NCBI RefSeq assembly: GCF_000372745.1
Contig: NZ_KB889563.1
Span: 81,185-145,184, forward strand
From: Embleya scabrispora DSM 41855
GTDB lineage: Bacteria; Actinomycetota; Actinomycetes; Streptomycetales; Streptomycetaceae
Reading direction: 5' to 3'
DNA: 64,000 nt
In this document: in pieces, positions 34,348 to 41,540 of the stretch
Layout of the letters: every line of letters starts with the position of its first letter
Position numbering within the stretch: position 1 is the stretch's first letter
Translations under genes and position numbers: made by a program
The notes under the pieces: generated by a model
Databases searched by the model: none
What the model saw: the letters and a program-made list of their open reading frames with translations, nothing else
Told to the model about the DNA's origin: nothing

Positions 34348-35044
34348 TCGCCGCACCGTGCCGGTCGGCCAGCGGGGCCAGCCGTGCCGAGGGTCCTTCC
34401 GTGTGCAGCGCGCAGACGACCTCGCCGGAGAAGTCCCGCACCGGCGCGGCGACGGCGAACACGCCCGGCTCCGACTCCCCGTCCACGACCGCGTAGCCAC
34501 GCTCGCGAGCCGCGATCAACCGCGCCTCGAACTCGGCCACTCCGGTCGGCGCCGCGGGGCCGTAGGCGATGAACTCGGTGTCGGCGAACACGATCTCCAA
34601 CTCCTCGCGGCTGCAGTCCCACAGCAGCGCCTGGCCGGCGTCGTCGCAGTACAGCGGATACGAACGGCCCACCCACGACAGACCCGAGGGCACGTCCTCC
34701 AGGAAGGCCACCGAGCCGTCCCCGCGCACCTCGGCCAGGAACGCACTCGCCCCGGTCGCCTCCACCGCCGCGCGCAGGATCGGCGGTCCCTCGGTGAGCA
34801 GCCGCGCCCCGACCGCGCGGGACGCCTGGCTGTACAGCTGCCAACTCAGCGCATAGGCGAGGGTTTCGGGATCCCGGGTGAGCACACTCGCCGTTTCCAG
34901 ACTGTGCAGCGTGCGGGACACCTGGACCCGGTTGCGTCCGAGACGCTCGGCGATCTCCGTCGACGTCGCCGGCCCCCCGCCGGCGGCCACGGCAAGCAGC
35001 ACGTCGAGCCCACGGCCCAGACTCCTGACGGCTCCGGTATTCAC
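34295..35044 (-). CDS. IclR-family regulator
   Basis: The protein is 249 aa, with the winged helix at about 5-65 (RSLGRGLDVLLAVAAGG, STEIAERLGRNRVQVSRTL) and effector domain at about 75-240 (ASAFLAEVRGDGSVAFLEDV, YCDDAGQALLWDCSREELEI, ERGYAVVDGESEPGVFAVAA). GTG at 35044. It converges on, and overlaps, the other IclR gene. The genes 150 bases further right on the same strand (dienelactone hydrolase, maleylpyruvate isomerase) are aromatic ring-cleavage functions typical of IclR control, so it may regulate them. Confidence 0.88.
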   Translation of the reverse strand: MNTGAVRSLGRGLDVLLAVAAGGGPATSTEIAERLGRNRVQVSRTLHSLETASVLTRDPETLAYALSWQLYSQASRAVGARLLTEGPPILRAAVEATGASAFLAEVRGDGSVAFLEDVPSGLSWVGRSYPLYCDDAGQALLWDCSREELEIVFADTEFIAYGPAAPTGVAEFEARLIAARERGYAVVDGESEPGVFAVAAPVRDFSGEVVCALHTEGPSARLAPLADRHGAAIRDLADRLSALLGRPRP

Positions 35045-35197
35045 CCGGCGATGCTATCGGCACGCGGGCAGCGGCATCCGAGCCGCACCACCCGCCTCCG
35101 CGAGGGCCGGCGAGCACCGGGGCGCGCAGCGCGCCGACGGCCCGCGCCGGCCTGTGGTGGAGCGCCGCCTCGCACGCCCACCCGGGCCGCCGACCGC

Positions 35198-35926
35198 TCA
35201 GCCCGCGTCGCCCGGCAGCACCCGGGCCAGGAAGTCGTACGTGCGCGTCCACGCCGTCGCCGCCGCGTCCGGGGCGTACTTGTCCGGGCGGGCGTCGCAC
35301 GCGAAGGCGTGCCCGACGCCCGGGTAGGTGTACTGCTCGAAGGCCACTCCGGCGCCGGTGAGCGTGGCGCCGATCGCGGCCGCCTGCTCGGCCGGGATGG
35401 TCGGGTCCAACCCGCCGGTGTGCAGGAGCAGCGGCGCGTCGATCCTCGCCGCCCGGTCCAGCACGGCATGCGGTCCGGCGGCGATGCCGGGGCCGTAGAA
35501 GACCGCCACACCGGCCAGCCCCGGGCAACACGTGGCCGCGGTGAACGCGGCCCGGCCGCCGAAGCAGAAGCCGACGATCGCGGTACGGGCCGCGGGCACC
35601 TCCTCGTGCTCGGCGAGGTGGGCCAGCAGCGCGCCGATGTCGACGGCGACCGCGTCCGGCCCGATCGCGCCGATCAGCCCCATCGCGTCGGTGTGCCGGT
35701 CGTAGGGCAACTCGGCGACGCCGCTGCGATGGAACAAATCGGGGGCCACCGCGAGGTAGCCGTGCTCGGCGATCCGGCGGGCGACCGTACGGATGTGTTC
35801 ATTGACCCCGAACGCCTCCTGCACCACCACGACGGCACCCGCGTGGGCGGTCGCGGCCGCGGGGCGCACGGTGAAGGCCCGCATCGGGCCGTCGGCGGTC
35901 GGGACGGTGATCCATTGCTCGCTCAT
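35198..35926 (-). CDS. dienelactone hydrolase family protein
   Basis: The protein is 242 aa. The nucleophile elbow is GFCFGG (Cys at about residue 119), which marks true dienelactone hydrolases rather than serine esterases. The other triad members fit Asp in HTGGLDPTIP (about 172) and His in PGVGHAFACD (about 203). The family opens dienelactones in chloroaromatic/hydroxyquinol degradation. ATG at 35926 follows AAGGAGCACC. It lies 50 bases downstream of the maleylpyruvate isomerase gene. Confidence 0.9.
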   Translation of the reverse strand: MSEQWITVPTADGPMRAFTVRPAAATAHAGAVVVVQEAFGVNEHIRTVARRIAEHGYLAVAPDLFHRSGVAELPYDRHTDAMGLIGAIGPDAVAVDIGALLAHLAEHEEVPAARTAIVGFCFGGRAAFTAATCCPGLAGVAVFYGPGIAAGPHAVLDRAARIDAPLLLHTGGLDPTIPAEQAAAIGATLTGAGVAFEQYTYPGVGHAFACDARPDKYAPDAAATAWTRTYDFLARVLPGDAG

Positions 35927-35976
35927 CGGGGTGCTCCTTCGCTACGAAGTGGAATCGGACCGGTCACGGCCGGCGG

Positions 35977-36717
35977 TCACAGCCAGGGGGGCGGTGTCGG
36001 TGGGGCGGTGGCCGAGTGGGTCAATCCCGCGCCGTCGCCGCGGCCGGTGAGCCAGCCGAGCAACTCGGCGGCGCTGCCCTCGACATGGTCCACGATCTCG
36101 CCCGGCGCGGGTGACCGGGTGGTGCGGACCGAACCGCCCGTTCGATCATGGAGGACCAACGCGGGGCAACCCGCGTTCTTCGCCGCGAGCGTGCCCACGA
36201 CGTCGTCGAGCAACGCCTGCGCCAGATCACCCGGCAGCTCGGCGAAGGTCGCGCCGGTGCCCAGGTCGACCACATGGATCCACACCTCCCGCACCCGCAA
36301 CCACGGCACCCGATCCGCCCGGACCAGGCGGCCCTGCGCGGTGCGCACCTCCCGGCCCCATGCCGCCTCCGGCACCGCGGCCAGGCAATCGCGCAGGCGC
36401 GTGGCGCCGGCGCGCACGTCCGCGCGGATCGCCTCGGGCGGGCGGGCGGCACCCGCCTCGATGTCCGCCGCCCGCCGAATCGCGCCGTGCGGGTACATCG
36501 GCGACTCGACGCCGGTGACCGCCCAGTCGAGCAGGTTGCCCAGCGCGTCGGCGTTGCGGGCCACGTGGGTGAGCAGGTGTGCGTTCGTCCAGCCCGGCAG
36601 GGTGGACCGGCCGACCAGACGGGCGTCGTCGAGGGCATCGACCGCGTCGAGCAGCCGGCCGGTGCCCTCGCTCAGCCAGTGCGTGAGCACCGTCCGGGAC
36701 GGCCGGTCAGGCGTCAT
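35977..36717 (-). CDS. maleylpyruvate isomerase family protein (mycothiol-dependent, DinB-like)
   Basis: The protein is 246 aa. The N-terminal DinB-like four-helix bundle has the His-containing STLPGWTNAHLLTHVARNAD block (about 38-57), followed by VREVWIHVVDLGTGATF with the second metal-binding His. The C-terminal MDMPI domain carries KNAGCPALVLHDR. In gentisate degradation this enzyme isomerises maleylpyruvate to fumarylpyruvate using mycothiol. Its ATG overlaps the stop of the FAH remnant by 11 bases, the gene order expected for a gentisate pathway. Confidence 0.88.
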   Translation of the reverse strand: MTPDRPSRTVLTHWLSEGTGRLLDAVDALDDARLVGRSTLPGWTNAHLLTHVARNADALGNLLDWAVTGVESPMYPHGAIRRAADIEAGAARPPEAIRADVRAGATRLRDCLAAVPEAAWGREVRTAQGRLVRADRVPWLRVREVWIHVVDLGTGATFAELPGDLAQALLDDVVGTLAAKNAGCPALVLHDRTGGSVRTTRSPAPGEIVDHVEGSAAELLGWLTGRGDGAGLTHSATAPPTPPPWL

Positions 36718-37066
36718 GGGGCTTTTCCGCGACGCATCGGTTGCGGCACTCGCCGAGTCCCTCGATCGCGGTGGTGAGGACGTTGCCGTCGACGAGGTAG
36801 CGGGCCGGGGTGCGGGCGTGGCCGACGCCGCCGGGGGTGCCGGTGGCGATCACGTCACCCGGTTCGAGCGTGATGTCCGTCGACAGGTATGAGATCAGGT
36901 GCGCCGGGTCGAAGACCAGGTCGCCGATGTCGGCCTGCTGCACCGTCTCGCCGTCGACCTCGGTGCGCAGCCGCCCGGGCGCCTCCCCGGCCTCGTCGGC
37001 GGTGACCAGATACGGCCCGAACGGGGTGGTGGCCTCGAAGATCTTGCCCTGAAGCCATTCCTTGCG
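36707..37066 (-). pseudogene. C-terminal fragment of an FAH-family hydrolase (fumarylpyruvate hydrolase type)
   Basis: About 119 residues from RKEWLQGKIFEATTPFGPYL to the stop match the C-terminal third of FAH hydrolases, including LRTEVDGETVQQADIGDL, YLSTDITLEPGDVIATGTPG and a family-like ending. Upstream the same frame stays open to 37414 but shows no family resemblance or start signal, so the N-terminal two thirds, with the metal-binding Glu residues, are gone. A neighbouring maleylpyruvate isomerase gene makes fumarylpyruvate hydrolase the likely ancestor. Confidence 0.78.
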
Positions 37067-37415
37067 CGCACCGCGATGGGCGGGTCGGCGGGGTCGGTCC
37101 CCGACGAATGCGCCGGCCGAGACATTCGGCCGGGCCGGGGCCTCGCCGACCCCCCGCCGGCCACCCTGCCGCGGCCAGGAGTTCACCCCGCGGTGGTCGA
37201 CCCGCAGCGTCCGGGCATCGATGCCATCATCGCGCCGAGTTCGTCCGGGACGGCCCTCGTTATCACGCACCCTCCATCGGATCACCGCAATCGACTTTCG
37301 GCGGTATCGCGTGGCCGCGGCGAACGGCATCGTGGGTCCGGTTCGGGTGTGTCCCGGATCCAGGCGGGCCCCGAGCACGATCGACGTCCCGTCTTCGATG
37401 GAAGGATCGTGCACT

Positions 37416-37687
37416 CATGAAACGTCTGTCCCGCGCGCTTGCCGGCGGCGTGCTGTCCGTGGCCGTTCTGTGCGGGTATCGGCTCCGCGGCGGCGGCCGG
37501 CCACAACTCGACCGCGCCCGCCGTCACATCGGATGGTTCCTCGGTCCAGGCGCGCACCGTCAACTCCTGCTCAGTGGACTACACGGTGGCCTACTACCAC
37601 GGCATGCAAATGGGGTGGGGCCAGGGCTTGTCCGAGGAATACGCCGACATGGTCTACGAAGCGTGCATGGCCAGGTCGCAGGGATGA
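37416..37687 (+). pseudogene. small secreted protein gene with one-base frame break
   Basis: ATG at 37416 (GGAAGG site) starts a textbook signal peptide (KRLSRALAGGVLSVAVL). Around 37475 the frame with the cleavage site and mature protein (GIGSAAAAGHNSTAPAV) lies one base off; supplying one extra base near the CGGG run restores a single frame. The mature part has two Cys (NSCSVDYTVAYYHGMQMGWG, VYEACMARSQG) spaced for one disulfide and would be about 60 aa. Either a recent frameshift or a sequencing deletion in a G run. Confidence 0.7.
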
Positions 37688-37769
37688 TCCCGACCAGGTA
37701 GCCGGCTCCACCACGACCACAGCCGGCGGCGCGCCCGCGTCGATGCCCGGCCGGTCGGAATCGGCCGCG

Positions 37770-37804
37770 GATCCTCCTTCCGTCCCCGGAACGGAAGGAG
37801 GATC
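37770..37804 (+). terminator. strong terminator hairpin
   Basis: A perfect 14-bp inverted repeat (GATCCTCCTTCCGT / ACGGAAGGAGGATC) with loop CCCCGGA lies 82 bases after the frameshifted secreted-protein gene and probably ends its transcript. Confidence 0.85.
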
Positions 37805-38039
37805 AATACCTCGCGGCCGGTGGGACGTTCGCCCTCGCCGGGCCACCGATGGCTCGCGAATCATCAACGTGGCACCGTCCGAACGATCGCCGTCCATCGG
37901 CGCGCTCATCGAACGGTTGGGGCGCGGGCGCCACGAGCGCGCCCGGCTGATCACGGGCGACACGGCCCGTGGGCGCCGGATCCCGTCTCGGACCCCGTCC
38001 CGGCCGAGGCCGTTCCGTGAATGTTTGTCGGTCGCCCGC

Positions 38040-38177
38040 TCAACCCGGACGCGACGGGCTTTTCGAGACGCGAATCGCCAGGTAGGTCGACCCGAAGACG
38101 ACATGGACGACGGCCGGGTTCGCCGCGACGACCCGGCCCGAGGGCGGGTTCGGCACACGATCGGTCACAGCGCTCAT
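38040..38177 (-). pseudogene. N-terminal stub of an EamA/DMT-superfamily transporter
   Basis: The 45-aa ORF (ATG at 38177, AGGGACAGG upstream) contains HVVFGSTYLAIRV, the hallmark of the first helix of EamA permeases (usually WGSTYLAIR). It stops a few residues later; no second helix or any of the other nine helices follows. I see no continuation in the other frames. It is best read as a relic. The about 230 bases between it and 37805 hold nothing recognisable. Confidence 0.7.
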
Positions 38178-38327
38178 GGCCTGTCCCTGCGCGGGACGGC
38201 CCTTCCGAAGCTCCGCCGAAAGCGGGCGGCCCGCACGCGAGCCGAACGCCCGGGTCGCGAAGCGCCGATGCCCTCGACGCGGAGCAGCTGGCCGGGACGA
38301 CGGCCGGTGTCGAATATCGTGTCGCGC

Positions 38328-39104
38328 TCAGCGGGGCGCCTTGGCGGCGAGGTACTCCTCCCACGTCCTGACGCCCACCGCGTTCTCCCGCGTGACCAGG
38401 CCCCCGGCGCGGAACCCGGCGCCCGCCTTGCCCGGGACGCGCACGGGCAACACCCAGCGCCGCCTGCCCACCGCCTTCAGCCACGAACGTGCCAGGTCCG
38501 CTGCCCGGTAGATGTGCGGGCCGCCCATGTCCGCGACCCGCCCGGCCGGTGCGTCCTGGGCCAACTCGACCAGTCGGTCGGCCACTTCACCCTGATCGAC
38601 CGGCTGGCACACGGTCCTCGACGGAACCAGGACGAAGGGCGCTTTGGACAGCACGCCGAAAGCCCTATTCAGCAGGTCCGGGAACTGCGTCGCGCGCAGG
38701 TTGGTCCACGGGATGCCCGACTCGGCGAGCAACCGCTCACCCGCGACCTTGATCTTGTAATAGGAGTACGGGATCCGGTCGACGCCGACGATCGAGATGT
38801 TCACGATGTGCCCGACTCCGGCCCGCTTCGCGGCGTCCAGCAGGTGCCGCCAGCCGGGAATGTCGTGCTTCGGCTTCCGCGTGTCCGACGCGCAGTGGAT
38901 GATCGTCGCGACACCGTCGAACGCCGCGTCGAGGCCCGCACCGGTCTGCAGGTCGGCGGTCACCCAGGTCACTCCCGGGTCCTCGGGCAGCGTCGCCCTG
39001 CGGGTCATCGCGCGCACCGGCAGGCCCGTACGGCGTACCCGCTCCAGCACCTCGCGCCCGAGTACACCGGTCGCGCCCGTCACCAGGATCACGTTCTCGC
39101 TCAT
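38328..39104 (-). CDS. NAD(P)-binding epimerase-like (NmrA/atypical SDR) protein
   Basis: The protein is 258 aa with the atypical-SDR dinucleotide motif VTGATGVLGREV at residues 7-18, VTWVTADL, TIIHCASDTRK and an SYYKIKVAGERLLAESG block in which the Tyr-x3-Lys pair is present (YYKIKVAG). ATG at 39104 follows GAGGAGGAACG. It is 67 bases downstream of an ECF41 sigma gene; ECF41 sigma factors are typically encoded beside a carboxymuconolactone decarboxylase, oxidoreductase or epimerase, so this is the probable regulatory partner or target. Substrate unknown. Confidence 0.87.
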   Translation of the reverse strand: MSENVILVTGATGVLGREVLERVRRTGLPVRAMTRRATLPEDPGVTWVTADLQTGAGLDAAFDGVATIIHCASDTRKPKHDIPGWRHLLDAAKRAGVGHIVNISIVGVDRIPYSYYKIKVAGERLLAESGIPWTNLRATQFPDLLNRAFGVLSKAPFVLVPSRTVCQPVDQGEVADRLVELAQDAPAGRVADMGGPHIYRAADLARSWLKAVGRRRWVLPVRVPGKAGAGFRAGGLVTRENAVGVRTWEEYLAAKAPR

Positions 39105-39171
39105 CGTTCCTCCTCGATCCGGGGGCACCGCTCCGCCGCGGCGTCGCCCTCGTCAGCTGAGAACCGGGCGG

Positions 39172-40083
39172 CTAAGCGTTATGTGACAACTCTCGGCACT
39201 GTTCTTCGAGAAATTTCAGCTTCTCCGGATTCCGGACGATCCGCACGCCCGCTATACCCTCCGCGCCGACTTCCACCACGGCCGCCGTCGTGAGTACCCC
39301 GCTCTCCCGGCCCAACAGCGCGGTGTCGCCGTTGACCTCGGCGAAGCCCAACTCCATGCCCGCCGAGAAGCGCTCCAGCAGACCCATGAGGAACCGGGCC
39401 ACCTTGTCGCGGCCGGAGATCGGGCGCGTCGCCGCGGACACCTTGCCACCCCCGTCGGACCACGCCATGACGTCGTCCGCGAGCAGCGACTCCAGGTGCT
39501 CGAGCGCTCCCTCGGCCGCCGCCGTGAGGAAGCGCTCCAGCAGGTCGGCCCGCGCCTGTGCGGGGACCTCGAAACGCGGCCGACCGGACGCGAGATGTTG
39601 CCTGGCCCTCCGGTAGGTCTGCCGGGAGTTGGCCTCCGGCCAGTCCAGCACCTCGGCGATCTCCCGGTGGCTGTACGCGAACGCGTCCCGCAACACCACG
39701 ACCGCCCGCTCCGGCGGCGACAGCCGCTCCAGCATCACGAGCATCGCCATCGACACGGCGTCCCGCTGCTCGGCGGTCTCCATCGGCCCGAGCGCCCCCG
39801 TGTCCGTTCGCACCGGCTCGGGCAGCCACGGCCCGACGTACTCCTCGCGCCGCGCCCGTGCGGACGTGAGCCGGTTGAGGCACAGGTTCGTCAGCACCTT
39901 GGCCAACCACGCTCCCGGCGCGTCGATGTGGCCCCGATCGGCCGCATGCCAGCGCAGGTACGCGTCCTGTACGGCGTCCTCGGCCTCCGCCGCCGACCCG
40001 AGCATCCGGTACGCGATCCCGAACAATCGCCCCCGCTCCGCCTCGAACTCGGCGGTCCGGTCGGGAAACGCGTCAGCCGTCAC
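39172..40083 (-). CDS. ECF41-type RNA polymerase sigma factor with SnoaL-like C-terminal domain
   Basis: The protein is 303 aa. Region sigma-2 has FGIAYRMLGSAAEAEDAVQD, region sigma-4 has YSHREIAEVLDWPEANSRQT, and between or after them are the group hallmarks WLPEPV, DGGGKV and NPEKLKF in a SnoaL-like extension. In this group the extension replaces an anti-sigma factor and both activates and inhibits the sigma factor. GTG at 40083 with GGTGGA before it gives the usual N-terminus; a GTG three codons upstream is possible. Confidence 0.9.
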   Translation of the reverse strand: MTADAFPDRTAEFEAERGRLFGIAYRMLGSAAEAEDAVQDAYLRWHAADRGHIDAPGAWLAKVLTNLCLNRLTSARARREEYVGPWLPEPVRTDTGALGPMETAEQRDAVSMAMLVMLERLSPPERAVVVLRDAFAYSHREIAEVLDWPEANSRQTYRRARQHLASGRPRFEVPAQARADLLERFLTAAAEGALEHLESLLADDVMAWSDGGGKVSAATRPISGRDKVARFLMGLLERFSAGMELGFAEVNGDTALLGRESGVLTTAAVVEVGAEGIAGVRIVRNPEKLKFLEEQCRELSHNA

Positions 40084-40243
40084 GAAATCCACCGTACAAG
40101 CCCCGCATGCCCCGCAGACCACCGCCTCGGCGATGCCCGCCTCGGCCCTGTGAGGTTCGCCGTCGAAAACGACGCGTTCGGTCCCGCCGTTCGTGTGGCC
40201 GGAACAGGCCCCGAGGTCCGTACCAGACTTCTAGGCTGGGCCG

Positions 40244-41374
40244 GTGACTTCACCGTTTGCGGTTTCCGGGCAAGAACAGCGGTTCGTCGACGCGGCGCGG
40301 GATTTGGCCCGGCAGTTCGCGGCGGCCGCGGACGAGCACGATCATGAGGCCACCCTCCCGGTCGCCAATCTGAAGGCGTTACACGAGGCCGGCTTGGACA
40401 TGGCGGCGATGCCCCGGGAGCGGGGCGGTTCCGGGCTGTCGTACCAGGCGCTCGGCGAGATCCTCCGCGTCGTCGGCAAGGCGTGCCCGTCGACGGCGTG
40501 CGTCTGGATGATGCATCTGGGCGCGGCGCAGGCGCTGGTCGGCTACGGACCGCCGGTGTACGCGGAGGAGCTGGCGGCGGGCAAACGGTTCGCGAACGCG
40601 CTGTCGGAGCCGACCGGCGGGAACCTGTTCCTGATGCCGCTCCAGCGCGCCGAACCGGTGGACGGCGGATTCGAGTTGGACGGCGCGAAGCGGTTCGTGT
40701 CCGGGTGCGAAATCGCGGACCACTTCCTGGTCAACGCGCTGCTCGACGACGGACCGGCGTTCTTCGGGGTGAGCCGGGACGACAGCATCGAGATGGTGTC
40801 GATCTGGGACTCGATGGGCCTGCGCGGCACCCGCAGCCAGTTGGTGAACTTCCGCAACACCCTGCTGCGTCACGAGAACCGCTGCCGGATCGTCGACCCG
40901 ACGGCGCCGAACATCATCGCGCTCGGCCTGCCGTGGTTGTCGATCGGCATCGCCGAGGCCGCGCTCGACGCGTCGGCCGCGCACGCCCGCAAGCGCGTCG
41001 TGCCGAGCACCGGCAGACCGGTCGGCGACATGCAATGGGTCCATTTCGACGCCGCCGACGCCCACGTGAAGCTCCTGGCCGCACGCGTCCTCGCGGAACG
41101 ATCCATGTGGCTTGCCGACCGGAACGCGCCCGGCGCCCTCGACGCCGCCGTGGAGGCGAAGCTCTACGCCAATCAAGTGGCCAAGGAGATCGCGGAGTTC
41201 GGGCTCCGAGTCGGCGGCGGCTCGGGCTTCCTGCGATCCTCCCCGATTCAACGACACTTCCGCGACGCCCAGGCCGGCGCGCTGATGGCCTTCTCGGTCG
41301 AGGTCTGCCGGGACATGATCGGCAAGCGGCTGACCGGCAGCGAACAGCTCCGGTACGGCAACGACACTTCGTGA
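40244..41374 (+). CDS. acyl-CoA dehydrogenase family protein
   Basis: The protein is 376 aa, of the ACAD / flavin-dependent monooxygenase-like fold (as in DszC/HpaB-type relatives). Parts visible are the helical N-domain (AAMPRERGGSGLSYQALGEI, CVWMMHLGAAQ), the beta domain (ANALSEPTGGNLFLMPLQ, GAKRFVSGCEIADHFLVNAL) and the C-terminal helical domain ending GLRVGGGSGFLRSSPIQRHF RDAQAG. No catalytic Glu typical of fatty acyl-CoA dehydrogenases is obvious, so the substrate is open. GTG at 40244. A truncated copy of its first about 200 bases lies at 17861-18059. Confidence 0.85.
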   Translation: MTSPFAVSGQEQRFVDAARDLARQFAAAADEHDHEATLPVANLKALHEAGLDMAAMPRERGGSGLSYQALGEILRVVGKACPSTACVWMMHLGAAQALVGYGPPVYAEELAAGKRFANALSEPTGGNLFLMPLQRAEPVDGGFELDGAKRFVSGCEIADHFLVNALLDDGPAFFGVSRDDSIEMVSIWDSMGLRGTRSQLVNFRNTLLRHENRCRIVDPTAPNIIALGLPWLSIGIAEAALDASAAHARKRVVPSTGRPVGDMQWVHFDAADAHVKLLAARVLAERSMWLADRNAPGALDAAVEAKLYANQVAKEIAEFGLRVGGGSGFLRSSPIQRHFRDAQAGALMAFSVEVCRDMIGKRLTGSEQLRYGNDTS

Positions 41375-41475
41375 CGCTCTGCGCGTCCACGTCCGCAATG
41401 GCCGATCCGGGTCGGACCGGCAGCGGCCGGGCCAACGCGGCGACCAACGCCGACCGGTGCACCCGCCTCGGCCGA

Positions 41476-41510
41476 GGCCGGCCGGATCAGGGGAGCTGAT
41501 CCGGCCGGCC
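41476..41510. terminator. bidirectional terminator between convergent genes
   Basis: A perfect 15-bp inverted repeat (GGCCGGCCGGATCAG / CTGATCCGGCCGGCC) with a 5-base loop sits between the acyl-CoA dehydrogenase gene and the leftward hydrolase gene. Confidence 0.9.
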
Positions 41511-41540
41511 CCGGCCTTGGACACCGCCCCACCGGTGCCG

